Of a stretch of DNA of 64,000 nucleotides, positions 44,565 to 56,395 are shown one piece after another. The notes under the pieces are model-generated. The model saw only the letters and a list, made by a program, of their open reading frames with translations. It had not been told where the DNA came from and ran no database searches. A program made the position numbers and the translations under genes. The DNA comes from Chinchilla lanigera (taxonomy: Eukaryota; Chordata; Mammalia; Rodentia; Chinchillidae). Within the stretch, counting starts at the first letter, position 1, and each line of letters starts with the position of its first letter. The stretch spans positions 6,973,937-7,037,936 of the forward strand of contig NW_004955435.1 in NCBI RefSeq assembly GCF_000276665.1, in the 5' to 3' direction.

Positions 44565-47085
44565 TAGGATTTGAGAAATTCCTAATTAAAATTCTACTGA
44601 TTAAATTGTCCATATCTTGCTGATTCTGTAATACTCTGACAACATGTCTCTAATGAGCTGTGTGCCTTAGGACAATGATGTACTTATTGGGACAATAATT
44701 ACACATCACTTCATAACAATATTTATGACATGCTATTCGCACAATTCTACTCTTACTAGAAAACAATTGTTTCCATAGGACTTGGAAGTGATATTGCTTT
44801 TTTATAGAACACAGTTGCCATGTACAATATTTCATCCACTGGTAAACTATTCAATTATGTTAAAAACCTACTTAGATTGTAAATAGTAAAATTAATAATA
44901 TGCAATGGGAATTTTAGCAAAATATATGATAATACAACATGGTCCTGTTATTAGACTAATTGTGAGACAGGGGTGGAGGTCAAACATGCAGATTCACTGA
45001 TCTAAACAAAAACTGTTGAAAATAGCATTTCATATCTGATGAAACAATTAAGGATTTATTTTGCTCTAGGGATGTCATGGCAAAATTACTGAGATGTTAA
45101 AAGCATCATGGACAGAGAAAGTTTGGAAGCCTCTGGAAGAGCAATGCTTTAGTAAAGAGAAATTACAACTGGTTATTTTCAGAAAGTGTGCAACTCTGAA
45201 ACTTTGACAAAAACTAAATATTAAAAGTCTCCATTTGAAACCAAAACATATTTTTCCATGTTGTGTTTGTCTATTAGTTTCATTAACTGAACAGCAACTT
45301 CAACATTGCTATTTCTCTGCTCAAATTAAATCAAATTTGTAACTATTAAATTTTATTCCTCTTAATTAAATCATCTTAATAGATAATTTAAAGAATATAT
45401 TTAAATAAAATAATGATAATTCCAATATAGCTGTTTCCTCTCAATTTCCTCTTTTAATTATCATAATTAGTATATCTTTCTTGCTTTTTCATGCTACACA
45501 GCTGCAATAAGTAACTTTTGCTGTTTTGATTATACCTTTAAAATGTTAATGATTATAATTCTTCAGACAATTTGTTCTAAAAATTGCTGGTCATTTAGAC
45601 TGCATAGCATAATAATTATAGCATTTAGACATATACAGCATCATAGCTACTGAAATCAGAAAGGAAGGAAATAGCGTTGTGTGTCTACTGAACTCCTGTG
45701 CTGTGATATTTCTTTTTCTCTTCCTTACTCATGAAAAAAATGAGTAAATTTTTATCGAGGATGAATAAAGACCAATGGTCTCATTTGACTAATCTATTTT
45801 TTTCATTCCTTTGAAGTTCCTGTTGTTTTTCCCAGGATGCACAGAATGTCATCCAGAACCAGTCTTATTTTTGCTAAAATTCATATCTCACACTTTCATA
45901 AAAATGAGGCCAATTGTAAAAATTGTATCTTAATTTGCAATTAACATTATTGTTTGCAAAATAACTAAATTCTGAAATTATTTATGGACCAACTTTATGA
46001 ACATATTTTCTCTCATGCAGGATGTGTTACAGTATAAAGCATACAAATATCAGTTGTTTGAATTGAAGATCCAAATAATTGTATTTGTCAAGACGGAAGA
46101 AAAAAATCAAATCCTGTGATCTCTGAAAATTCATCTGGCTATGAGTCAATCATAGAGCAATTATATTTTAAATCAAGATATGTTAACTCAGTATCAAATG
46201 CCATTTCCAATGAATTACTTTATGTCACTATTTTATGGAAATTTTAAAAATTCAACTACATTCCTTGATAGATCCTGCTGTGCATCTTTAGTTTTAGCAA
46301 AGACATTTGGCACAGAAACTATGAGTGTCCTAAGTAATTTTTTTTTAATTTTTAATTCATGGCAGTTGTGATGTTTTCTCTTGTCCTTTAATCTATACTA
46401 ACTGACTAAATGATCTTCTCAACATTTTTGTGAAGTTCCTCAGCAGCAGTGAGATCCTCCCAGAGTGGTCTGTGTTTGTGCCCTTACAACCACCTTGGTA
46501 ACCAAAGTTTTCTTGAGAGGTGGCAACATGCAGGTATTCATGTATCTGTTATATCTGGCTTCATGGGACAAGGCAGATTTGAATGCTTTGTATACAGATT
46601 GCATGGACTGCAACACAGAACACATGTACTACTTGATCCTTTACAGTTGAATATGGCAACCCCTCTTCTGTACAAACTGATATCACTAATCAAACTGTAC
46701 CAAACTCCTACTTACTATTGTCAGAAATGAGAAGAAAATATTTAACATGAAACTATGATTAAACCTACAGGGGCCTTAGTAATCTGGGTGTGTAAAGAAG
46801 ATTAAACACAGTTCAGAGACAGTATTCTTTTAATGTTTGTTTTCTCGTTAATTTTACGGGCATACTTGCTAGATATAATCATGTTTATCTTTAATCCTCA
46901 GTCTTTAAAGACACATTAGGTCAAAGGATGTCAGAAAGTGAAAAGTATTCCAGGCAGTGAGAAGAGGCCATGGAGAACTATGCAGAAACGAGAGCACTTC
47001 TGGTAGAGAGTGCAAGAACAATGGGCTTGTGAGACAATATTTAAGCTTGAAGTATATATTTAGGTTTTAGTGTGTAGTATGTCGC
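44565..47085. other. Mostly unique sequence, no recognised feature
   Basis: The patch 46440-46730 is less AT-rich and carries a 93-codon plus-strand frame (MRSSQSGLCLCPYNHLGNQS at its start) that I cannot match to a family. Overlapping frames on both strands suggest chance. Confidence 0.45.
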
Positions 47086-47089
47086 TATG

Positions 47090-47475
47090 CAGTAGGTTAA
47101 TGATGACAATTTTTGATAATCTTCCTTTTGTGAGTGGTAAGAACAATATCTTTCCTCTTCATCTATAGCAGGCTGTTGCTTTTGACTAATAGAAAAATAG
47201 AAGAGAAATCACATTGTCTTTAGGCCCCCAGCTTAAAAGACCATCATTTCCTCTTTCCATCTCTTGGAGCATGCACTCTTGAGATCATTCCTGTGCTCCA
47301 AGAAATCCAAGCCGCAGAGAAAGACATGTAGATGTTCTCCCATTGGCAACCTCAGAGCTTCTCCAGCCCGTGTGAGTCAGTCCTCTGGACTCAGCAGATG
47401 ACTCCAAAGGAAGCTGTCACACTGCTCCAATTTCAGGACAAACCCTAGTGAAGGAGTGAGAATTCAGCGGGGCTC
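47090..47475 (+). mobile_element. Ancient MLT1-like LTR
   Basis: CTTTTGACTAATAGAAAAAT, GAAATCACATTGTCTTTAGG, CTTTCCATCTCTTGGAGCAT, CTTGAGATCATTCCTGTGC, CAGCCCGTGTGAGTCAGTCC and GCAGATGACTCC follow an MLT1-type LTR in order, with heavy divergence. Confidence 0.5.
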
Positions 47476-47558
47476 CTTCGATTCCTAGAATTGAGAACAA
47501 CAAAAGAAATGGTTATTTTATGATTCTAAAATTTGGTGTTTGTTTTTTTATCCCCCCT

Positions 47559-48070
47559 TGATACAGTAAGCGAGTCCATCGAGAAAGGCACTCACAGGAA
47601 AACCGAAAAGGCAGGAATGGACGAAGCTTTATTGGAGCCGGCTGACAGACAGACTGACTCTAACCAGGAGCCAGAGAAGATGTTTGAGTCCCCCCTAGTT
47701 TCACCTTTGATTTAAGTACATTTTAGGTTTCCATAGTAACCATTACTTCATTTTCAAGAACCTCACAAGAATGTCATAATTAGCACAAAGTTTACCTTTC
47801 TCCCAGGAGGTCAGACAGCCAAATTCCAAATGACCATAGTGGGTTAGCCTTTAACCTACTTCCCAATTTGCTGTTTGTTCTGTTTCCAAATTTTGGCCTT
47901 GCTCTGCTTTTAAGGGAGTGGATAAGGGTACTGGAGTGTGGGGGTGTCAACTACAGCATCAGTGAACCCTAAGTGACCTTTCTTACCATGAAGTTAAAGC
48001 AAGAAAAATGGAGTTTCTCTTGCCCTATCAACCTTGTATTAAACAAACCAAGTCCAAACAGTTTACAGCA
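47559..48070 (-). mobile_element. Probable ERV LTR, reversed
   Basis: On the minus strand, CCGGCTCCAATAAAGCTTCG carries a polyadenylation signal after a GTCAGTCTGTCTGTCAG block, then CCTTTTCGGTTTTCCTGTGA in U5, ending near GCTTACTGTATCA. This is a typical R-U5. The upstream part (47700-48070 on the plus strand) would be U3, with AGAAACTCCATTTTTCTTGC on the minus strand. I found no matching target duplication, so the U3 limit is a guess. Confidence 0.5.
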
Positions 48071-48425
48071 CCTTGCTAGGAGCTGCCTCACCCCACACAA
48101 GTTCTTGTCCCTGGGGTGCAGCGGCCATGGTCTCAGGGCCATGAGGGAAGCTTGGTCATGTCCCATCACTGATGCCCAGACAGCACCAGGGAGAGGCACG
48201 CTCAGCTTGGGCCCTGTCCGAAGCCCTAGGCAAGATGCCTTTTCAGCCGCTCCACCACCAGCCGGCTCCGGGAACGTGAGTTTGCATGGTGGTCCCTTCT
48301 GAATTCCAGCCCAAAGCTGGGCACTTTTGGCTGCAGGGCTGCTAGGTATAGCACCGGATCGGTGTCCCCATATGGGGCCCCAGGACCTCCAGCTGTGTGC
48401 TCCCCTCAGTCCTATGTGATTTGTT
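48071..48425. other. GC-rich unassigned segment
   Basis: Clearly richer in G+C than its surroundings, with several CpGs. It might be U3 of the neighbouring LTR, an internal ERV piece or an unrelated island. The 109-codon plus frame (47973-48302) and 76-codon minus frame match nothing known. Confidence 0.35.
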
Positions 48426-48660
48426 AAGAACAGTAGATGATCAGATCATGGAGATTCAAAGTCTTTAGAAGCAGGAGGTCCTTGGGTCTAAGCACTTTTG
48501 GTTATTCAGTTGATAACCCAGTGTGACATGGAAAATTTGCTTAACTATGATACTCCACAAGCTCAAAAGCTTGCCATAGTAAAAGGAAGGAACATTGTTC
48601 TGTCTCTGCATTTCTTTGTGAAAACTATTCATTGATATATGATGTCATTATTTCCATATA

Positions 48661-48749
48661 GGGGCTGGGGCACAGCGCCTGCCTGGCAAGTGCGAGATCA
48701 TGAGTTCAATTCCCGGTACCAGAAAAAAAACAAAAAACAAAAAAAAAAG
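48661..48749 (+). repeat. ID-type SINE lacking the A box, with target duplication
   Basis: GGGGCTGGGG runs straight into CACAGCGCCTGCCTGGCAAG; the intervening ATTTAGCTCAGCGG of other copies is absent. The B-box side GAGTTCAATTCCCGGTACC is intact, then an A-rich tail. TATTTCCATATA (48649-48660) and TATTCCCATATA (48750-48761) flank it. Confidence 0.94.
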
Positions 48750-48769
48750 TATTCCCATATAAATTGAGG

Positions 48770-50215
48770 TATATCCTTTTCTGCAGTGAGGTTTACCTGA
48801 ATAAATGTAGAAAAGACTGAAAACTGAATAAAACTTAGTAGGATGTGAACTTTTATTTACAAAATACTCAATATCTTGAAGGCTATAAATAAATTCACAT
48901 TGAATACTAACATTAGTCCAAAAATAAAATCTTCAGTAAATTTTGATATTTAGGTGGGGATATTAAAGAACAGTGTTTGTGCTTTAAACTTATATTTGAA
49001 AGCAACTTTTTGAAACAAAAACACTAACATATTGCATTAAAACTCAATACTTACTTCTAATTCATCTATACAAAATAATAGATTTTACTTAATATTAAAA
49101 TAGCTTTTACATATTTATCTGATCATTATTTTCTACCAAAAATTTAAAGAATGTGCAAAAATGTTTTTCCATCAATTATACTTTACATGCTTATGGTTTT
49201 ATTTAGTTTAAGATCATATAGATATGAATGGAATACTTATGTTGTCTTTAACAGTTTGATTTAAAAATATGACTAGTATCCCATGACTTTATGTTCTATA
49301 TCTGTACTCACTGAATAATTTTCAACTTCATATAATATAGTATACTATACTATACTATAATATAATTAGCTGTGCTTTCTTTTAAGATGTGTTCTATAAT
49401 AAGACAAACATCGTTATGAGTTTTTTCTGAAGATCCTGGTCAGGTAGCTACTAACTTCAAAACAGTGGCTATTAAAAGTAACTTTAACAAAGTCACTTGG
49501 ATTTATGTGACATTTCAAACCTATATTTTGATGTATAGGCTGGGTCAGTGGTAAAAATGACTCCCTAATAAATTTTTAAATTAAGTTAAACTTCCCTAAT
49601 GAATCAAATGTAAAGAAATCAGTAAATATTTCTGACACTTTTGTTGCTCATTGAATATCCAATTGATATTTGCAATATGATTTGAGAAGATATGAATGAT
49701 GAAATTGAATTTCCTATACAACAAATGAAAATATTAATAAAAGCAATCTCCTATTAATCAAATATTCCAAATCCTTATATAATTCTTAAGGAATTTTGGA
49801 TTTTATGCAAAAATGATAAAACTATGAAAATATGGAGCATTTAGAAAACAGCACCCTATCACATTCTCTGACAGAGCAATAAATGAAAACTAAAATCAAA
49901 AGCAAAATGAAAATATAAAAATATTAAATATGAAGTTTCTGTTAGATTACATTAGTAAGTTGTTACTTGTTCTTCAGTGTTATAGCAACATAGGATTAAA
50001 TAGAAAAAAATATTATGAAAAGATTTATGCTGAAGTATTTAGGGTAAAATATTATATCTACAACTTATTTTTAACTGTCTCAGCAAAAAAGTCTATATAT
50101 TAACATGCAAAAATTAGTATATTTGCAGTCTAGATATTGATGCATTTGTGCTCATTGTACTATTTTTATACCAGTTATATACATTTAATATTGTTATGAT
50201 TTTAAAAACTGAGAG
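48770..50215. other. AT-rich unique sequence, no recognised feature
   Basis: An imperfect (TATAC)n-like tract lies at 49335-49365. Otherwise featureless. Confidence 0.55.
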
Positions 50216-50219
50216 AAGT

Positions 50220-50830
50220 AGCTTTTCACCACCTTTACTGAGGCACACTTGAAAAAACTATGGATGTTTAAAATATAGTACATGACATATCGGTAAATTA
50301 CCACATTTTATATCATTCTGAAATGATTACTATAGTTAAATTAATTGGCATATCTACCACCTCACATAATTACATTTTCTTGTGTGGTGAGAATATTCAT
50401 GATATGTCATCTTGTCACATTTCAAGCATACAATGTAGTATTAGCTATGTTCACCATGCTGCACATTAGATCTCATACCACATTTGCTTTATCAGTCCAA
50501 CTATCAATGGACATTTAAATTTTTCCCTTTCTTGGCTGTTGTGAATAATGTGGTAGTGAACATGACAGTGTACATATTTCTCTGAAATTATGAATGAATT
50601 CAGAGTAAGAGTGACGTAGCAGTAGTTCTATTGTTAACTTTATGAGGAATTTCTGTACTGTTCTCCATAATGGCTGCACAAATTAACACTTCTACCAACA
50701 GCATATTAAGTTTTCCTTTTTCTTCACATTTTTGACGGCATTTATTTTTTGTGTTTCGAACAATAGTTACTCTAGCAACTGTGAGGTTGCAGTCTTTGTG
50801 TTTTTATCTCTTTGTTCTTCTCTTTAACAG
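50220..50830 (-). repeat. L1M 3' end, reversed
   Basis: ATCTACCACCTCACATAATT, ACATTTCAAGCATACAATGT, GCTATGTTCACCATGCTGCA and TAGATCTCATACC are L1M 3' UTR in reverse. CCCTTTCTTGGCTGTTGTGA, TTCTCCATAATGGCTGCACA and CTACCAACAGCATATTAAG follow as the ORF2 end. Confidence 0.78.
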
Positions 50831-50839
50831 ATATATAAC

Positions 50840-52360
50840 AACATGAAACATGTAACTACATGTTGTACATGTAAATAGGGTGTCAAAGTTTCAATGTAGG
50901 TATACATTGTAGAAGGTTCTAATCAGGTTAAACATATCTGCCTCTTCAAAATATTATTCTTTATGGTGAAAAAATTCCAAATATTTCTCCTATATTTTAA
51001 AAATATACCAAAATTAATTCTGTGTTCACCCTACAGTGCAATAACACACTCGAATTTTTTACTTCTATCTAACTGTAACCTACAACCTGTTGACCAACAT
51101 TTCCTCAACCCCAACTCACCTCACACTGTGGTTTTCATTTACAATTTCTAATGATGAGTGTTGTTGAATACCCTTTCATATGCCTGCTGGTTATTTGTAC
51201 ATCATCTTTGGAAAAATGTCTATTCAAGTCTTTGGCACATTTTAATTGGAAATTTGTTTTGTTTTGTTATGCTGTTGAGTTTCTTATTTTCTTTATGTTT
51301 TGGATGTGGATCTCTTATACCCCTTTATCAAATGTGTGATTGCATATTATTCTTTCACATTTCCTAAGTTTTATTGACTGATGACTATATATTTTGTTGT
51401 GAAGAATCTTCAGCATACATACTATTTATCTTGTTGATTAAATTTAGTCTTCTTTTTTTTATTTTTGGTGCTATTGCAAATGAGATTTTTAATTGCTATT
51501 TTGGATAATTTATTATCAGCATATAGAAATGCAATTTATTCTATATGTTTTGGCACTCTGCACAGCAACCATTTTTTATCAGTTCTGTTGGATTCTTGGA
51601 GAGATTTTATGGCAGAGCCTTTGGAGTTGTATATATGTAAGATGTATGCCACCTGCAAAGGCACAGAATTTAACTTCTTCCTTCCTGATCTGGAGGCATT
51701 TTCTTGTCTAATTGCTCTGGTGACGCTTGCCAGGATATTGTTTAACAGAAGTAGTGACGGTGCATCTTTTTCCTGTTCTGATCTTAGAGGAAGCACTTTC
51801 AGCTTCTTGATCTTGAGTAAGGTATCTGTATGTTTGTCAAGCATGGCATTTATTACTTTGAGATATATTTCTTTAATTGCTTCAAACATTTTTCTCATGA
51901 AAGGATTTTGAATTTTTAAAAATCCTTTAGGTCACCTGTTATTGTGATTGCATAGCTTTATCAGTCATTCTACTAATTTATGTCATATTCATTGATCTAT
52001 AGATGTTAAACCATTATGGCATCACAGAATTTAATTCCAGTTGACCATGGTATTTGATTCTCTTAATGTGCTATAGAATTTAGTTTGCTAGTAGTTTTAC
52101 ACCTACATCTATTAGGAATATTAGCCTGTAATTTTCTTCCTTTGTTTTCTTTTTCTTTTTTTGTAGAGTTTTTGCTTTGGGATTACGGTAACGGTGGCTT
52201 ATAAAATTTGTACGGTAGACACATCCTGCAGTCTTTATGGACTAACTTTAAGAATGAAACAATTTCACCATTTAGTCTATCTAAGAATTCTGTGGGTCTT
52301 TCAGGCTTCACACAGTCCACTCATCTTTTTGCCTTTTGCAGATGATGGTGTTTTTAGGAT
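50840..52360 (-). repeat. Second L1M in the same orientation (3' UTR and ORF2), reversed
   Basis: GTTCTAATCAGGTTAAACAT, CACCCTACAGTGCAATAAC, ATCTAACTGTAACC and GTTGACCAACATTTCCTC are another L1M 3' UTR. ORF2 follows from 51130: TGCCTGCTGGTTATTTGTAC, TTGATTAAATTTAGTC, CTGCAAAGGCACAGAATTTA, GATATTGTTTAACAGAAGTA (RT region), TCCTGTTCTGATCTTAGAGG. The 148-codon plus frame (51465-51911) and 120-codon minus frame (51536-51898) are relics of this element; the minus one is sense to ORF2. Confidence 0.8.
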
Positions 52361-52379
52361 TCTCTCAGTCCTTCAAAGC

Positions 52380-52880
52380 CAAGCTGGGCGCACAGAATCT
52401 CTTGGGTATTCTCCCTAAGGCACTGCCCTGAAGTTAGGGGTTTTGTGCCTTCTCCCAGTCTAGCAGAGGCAAGCCCACTGTCTGCATGTGCTCAATTATG
52501 ATTTGCAAAGGCTCACATGTGCTGTTTGCAGTGATAAAAGCATGGGAGGCTGTGGGATGCTCGGCCTGACTGGGAGCACACAGCATAACTGCAGAACTAC
52601 AAAGCAGGCAATTTCTCCTACAAAGTACACGGACAGGCCCCTTGGTGGAGTCTACAAGGAGTGTGGTGGAAAGTACGGCCCTCTGCAGGGAGGCAAGACA
52701 GTGGCCCCTGTGCAGCATCTCACAGGACTAGAAAAGCTGCATGTTCTTATTTTCTCACCTTCCCTGTCAGAAAAAATGCAGGCTGTAGGATCTCCTTTGA
52801 CATTAATTTCACCAGTTTTGGAGAGAAGAGACATCAATAATATGAAACTACTCTTACTCTCCTTGGTACATCTACATTTT
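52380..52880. other. GC-richer unassigned segment with a 145-codon open frame
   Basis: The plus frame 52488-52925 starts upstream of, and ends inside, an antisense B1. Its middle contains GGVYKECGGKYGPLQGGKT. I do not recognise any domain, and two minus-strand frames overlap it. The B1 ending argues against a conserved gene. It may be an unrecognised retroelement piece. Confidence 0.3.
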
Positions 52881-52885
52881 ATTTT

Positions 52886-53027
52886 TTTGAGACAGGGTCT
52901 CCCACACAGTTCAAGGTGGATTTGAACTCACCGCGCAGCCCAGGCTGCCCTCCAACTCACGGCAATCCTCCTGCTTTAGCCTCCCAAGGGCTGGGATTAC
53001 CGGCATGTACCATCACACTCCACCTCA
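52886..53027 (-). repeat. B1-type SINE
   Basis: GAGACAGGGTCTCCCACACA, GCCCAGGCTGCCCTCCAACT, GGCAATCCTCCTGC, GGGCTGGGATTACCGGCATG and ACACTCCACC in reverse B1 order. Confidence 0.95.
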
Positions 53028-53084
53028 TCTAGATTTTGGAATCTCCTTTTAGGACACAACAAAAATGCTAGTTCTAATATTATT

Positions 53085-53457
53085 TGTTATAGTTTGTGTC
53101 TGGGTGTCCCCCAAGGCTTCAAGAGTTCATGAGGGGCAGGTTTTTCAGGGACAGCTGAATTTAGAGTTTGTAATGGGTTCATTATCTAATGCTAGGATTG
53201 GGATGTGAGCGCTACACCTGCCCTAGGGCAAGCAGCCTTCATACAGTATAAGGGAGGAAAAGAGGCTTGTTCCTCCCTTTTTGCTCTTGCTTCTCTTGCT
53301 GTCTTCCATGGCCACGAACTGTTGGCCCGCTGCCATGTCACCCTGCCTTGGATCCAGCTGATTATGACCTGAAACCTTACAAATCATGTGCTAGTTAAAC
53401 CTTTCCCTCCTTAAATTTGGGCATCAGGTATTTTGTCTCAGCAAAAGTAACTAAACT
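53085..53457 (+). mobile_element. ERVL-MaLR LTR (rodent type)
   Basis: TGTTATAGTTTGTGTCTGGG at the start, GTGTCCCCCAAGG, CATTATCTAATGCTAGGATT, GTATAAGGGAGGAAAAGAGG, CTTCCATGGCCACGAACTG, then CTAGTTAAACCTTTCCCTCC and TTTTGTCTCAGCAAAAGTAA with CTAAACT at the end. The sense counterpart of the LTRs at 20496 and 32893. Confidence 0.85.
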
Positions 53458-53964
53458 GCTATTCATATTAAAATGCACAGTAAATCTTTACATGTCAGGA
53501 TCAAATGGACATCTTTGTGAATTTGATACTATTTATGCATACTTATTATATGTACTAGTTAACTGAGGTAACTAGATTCTGAAGTTGACATTAGTTCACC
53601 TTCATCCTGTAGATATGAGGATTAAGATTTACATAATGTGATCCATTTTCCCCAAATAAGTTTTCTGGATTTAAAAAAGAAGTTCTCTTTTCAATTACAT
53701 ATTTATGTGATATATACATATGATATTAAATATCATTAACGTACTTTATCATTATATAGTTATGGTATTAAATATTTTTTAAGTAGACAGAAGATTTATT
53801 CTGTTTATTACCTTTAATAGCAGTATTGACTTTTAATAAACAATTGTCTGTCCTAAACAAATTTGGTCATAATCATTTTATCATTAGTGAGAGTCTTTCC
53901 TTCAAATAATTATCCTTCCATTTGGCTAAAAAATCAAATTTGTTAAATAACTATTCCATTTAGA

Positions 53965-54192
53965 AGGAATTCTGTGCAAGATACCAGTCTAAGTACTTCA
54001 TACCATTAAATAATTTACTAAACAGAAATTAGGTGCAAGCATTATTCTCACTTTCTGATGAAGAAACGTTAAGAAAGGACAAATCAAGTAACCCACACAA
54101 AATCACAGAATTAAGAAGGGGTAGAACTGTAATTTGAACTCAGGCAGTCTGTCTCCAACGTTTATAGTTGTATCGTTGCATTACAATGACTT
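53965..54192 (-). repeat. MIR-type ancient SINE
   Basis: GATACCAGTCTAAGTACTTC, TTATTCTCACTTTCTGATGA, AGAAACGTTAAGAAAGGACA, CAAGTAACCCACACAAAATC, GTAATTTGAACTCAGGCAGT and CTGTCTCCAACG are MIR blocks reversed, including the core and the 5' tRNA-side part. Confidence 0.8.
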
Positions 54193-54399
54193 TTAAGATC
54201 TGAAATGTGAAAGTGATTAAAATGGGTAAACTAAATAAGAAGAGATTTTACTCCTCCTCCTATAGGAGTAGGAAATTCATAAACATTGATCACTCTCCTT
54301 CTGGAAAAGTCTTTACAGCACATGCGCTGGTTTTATAAGATGTAGCAACAAATTATCACAACCATGGCTCTTCAAAAAGAAAAAAATTAATAATTCTAA

Positions 54400-54765
54400 A
54401 TGTCAAATATGCAATTCAAGGCATGCACAGAGAAATAAAAGCTGCCTTGAAAGACTCTAGGGAAGGATCTTTCTTTCACTCTTCCTCTGCCAGTGGCTCC
54501 CAGTATGTCTGGGCTAAGGCAGAATAATTCCAATCCCTTTTTTCCTTTTTCTTGGGTTCTTCCTGTGTCTCCCCTATGTCTTCCTAATAAGTTCATATGT
54601 GATCTCATTCCAAGATCTTTCACTTAATTATATCTGCTAAATCCCCTTTCCAGATAAATTCATCTACACAGATACATCCCCAGGAGTTATGATTTACACC
54701 TAACTTTTTGAGGTCACTATTGAACATATAACAGAACATATAACCTAAGTCATAGAAAAATGAAA
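54400..54765 (-). mobile_element. MLT1-like ancient MaLR LTR, reversed
   Basis: TTCTTGGGTTCTTCCTGTGT, ATATGTGATCTCATTCCAAG, ATCTTTCACTTAATTATATC, TGCTAAATCCCCTTTCCAGA and CCCCAGGAGTTATGATTTAC follow MLT1 in reverse, comparable with the sense copy at 14085-14505. Confidence 0.65.
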
Positions 54766-55199
54766 ATGTTTCTTTCCTTACAAATCTTTAGACAATGTAG
54801 GTAGGACTATATGTATGTCATGTAAACCAATAACGAATCTTTATTCATTATTAATTATTTTTAATTTAACATGTAAGTTCTTCATCCTAGGAGATACATT
54901 TGCTAAAAAAAAACTTGCCTGAAAAAAACCTGTAACATCTCCCTAAAACTCAAAGGAAAGCTTCTAAAATTACTTTAGAGTCAATATCAAAATATCTCCA
55001 CAGAGGCAGAAGAAGCCACAATTTTATTTCTCCAGTCTGAAATAAAATTAGATGGAGAAAATGCAATCATTCTAGACACTGAGTATTTATTCTCCTACAA
55101 CAAACAATAAAAAAAGATCTGTGGGCAAGAGAAAATAAATAGGCTAAGATCTTCTGAGAGAATAGAAATTTGAGATAAAAAGACATATTGAGGGTTTCA

Positions 55200-55400
55200 G
55201 GTAAGACTGTATGCTCCTTTTTCTGGGGAGTATTGGAATCTCAGAGTTGTTTTAATTCAAATTTCTTGAATGAATAGTAATGTTGAACATTTTATCATAT
55301 ATTTATTTGCCATTTATATTTCTTCATCTGAGAAGTGTGTAGTCATCTCAGATGCCCATTTTTAGATTGGGTCTTTGAATTTTGAGGGCCTGATTATTTT
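55200..55400 (-). repeat. Inverted 5' part of an L1, before element X copy 7
   Basis: AACATTTTATCATATATTTA, TTTGCCATTTATATTTCTTC, CATCTGAGAAGTGTGTAGTC and GCCCATTTTTAGATTGGG are antisense ORF2. Confidence 0.8.
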
Positions 55401-55589
55401 TTTTTCTTTTTTTATTTTAAAAATAAAAGGAGGAAAACAACAGACAGATAACATTTTACAACATATCAAAAGAACAGTACAGACAATACGGAGTTACAAA
55501 GTGGTAGGGAATTAACAATGGTTGTTGTATTACATATTGATATCTTCAAAGTGGCTTCTCATGAAAAGAGATATAGAAATGCAATACTA
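55401..55589 (-). mobile_element. Element X copy 7 with 14-bp target duplication
   Basis: GGCCTGATTATTTT occurs at 55387-55400 and 55590-55603. The inserted DNA starts with the reversed tail (TTTTTCTTTTTTTATTTTAA), then TTTTACAACATATCAAAAGA, AACAATGGTTGTTGTATTAC, ATTGATATCTTCAAAGTGG and ends CTCATGAAAAGAGATATAG. Removing it and one repeat restores the L1. Confidence 0.88.
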
Positions 55590-55603
55590 GGCCTGATTAT
55601 TTT

Positions 55604-55783
55604 TAATTCTTTCTTTATATGTTCTAGATGGAAGTCCTTTGTCTGAGGGCCAGTTGGTTAAATTTTTTCCCAATTCGTGCATTTTCTTTTCACTCTGTTG
55701 GTGATTTCTTTTGATGTATGAAAACTTTTTAATAAGATAAGATGCCTCTTTGAAGAATTTCCTGTACAATTTGGTTTTTGTTC
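55604..55783 (-). repeat. Inverted 5' part of an L1, after element X copy 7
   Basis: TTCTAGATGGAAGTCCTTTG, AATTTTTTCCCAATTCGTGC and TTTCACTCTGTTGGTGATTT continue antisense ORF2 to the inversion point near 55783. The 60-codon minus frame here is an ORF2 relic. Confidence 0.85.
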
Positions 55784-56395
55784 ATCAAAAATCAACCAAT
55801 AGCAAATGCTGGTGAGGCTAAGGGAAAAGGAACCCTTCTCTACTGTTGGTGGAAGTGTAGACTGGTGAAACTACTATGGAAATCAGTGTGGAGATTCCTC
55901 AAAAAAACTAGTAGAGGTACGTTTGACCCAGATAGTCCCCTTTATGACACTTTTCCAGAAGAACTGAAAACATCAGACCACAGCAATATATGCACATCCA
56001 TGTTTACAGCAGCACAATTTTTCATAGCTAAATCTTGGAAATAACCCAAATGTCCATCAATCGAGGAATGATATGGCATTTTTATATAATGGAGTAGTAC
56101 TCAGCTATAAAGAAAGATAAACTGGAGGCTTTTATAGGTAAATGAATGCAATCATACTCATAAATTGAATAAACTGGACTTGCATGTCTAAACATCATAT
56201 TGTCTCCCTAGTATAAAAAACTGAAAGAATAAACAAGATCTAAAAGGTAAAACAGATATTGTGAAAGGGGAAGAAACTTCTTAAAAGGCAAAAACAACTG
56301 GGATGAGGGAAAGGAGGAAAGAAGGAAAGCAAAAATATATGTATATGTACACAGCTGAGCTAAGAAAATTGTACTCCTAATTTCTATTAGTTCAT
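55784..56395 (+). mobile_element. Sense 3' part of the same L1 (5' inversion structure)
   Basis: ORF2 end in sense: GCAAATGCTGGTGAGGCTAA, CTACTGTTGGTGGAAGTGTA, GAAATCAGTGTGGAGATTCC, ATGTTTACAGCAGCACAATT, AACCCAAATGTCCATCAATC and TAGTACTCAGCTATAAAG; then a purine-rich 3' UTR. The inverted and sense parts meet near 55783 and are almost contiguous in ORF2, as twin priming leaves. The 88-codon frame 55778-56044 is part of ORF2. Confidence 0.87.

Noticed and set aside
46449..46730. 93-codon plus frame as a possible small gene
   Set aside because: No recognised family, a second overlapping plus frame and a minus frame in the same place, and no splice or promoter context.
51465..51911. 148-codon plus-strand open frame, the longest in the window
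   Set aside because: It lies antisense to recognisable L1 ORF2 RT sequence; openness is a by-product of the element's composition.
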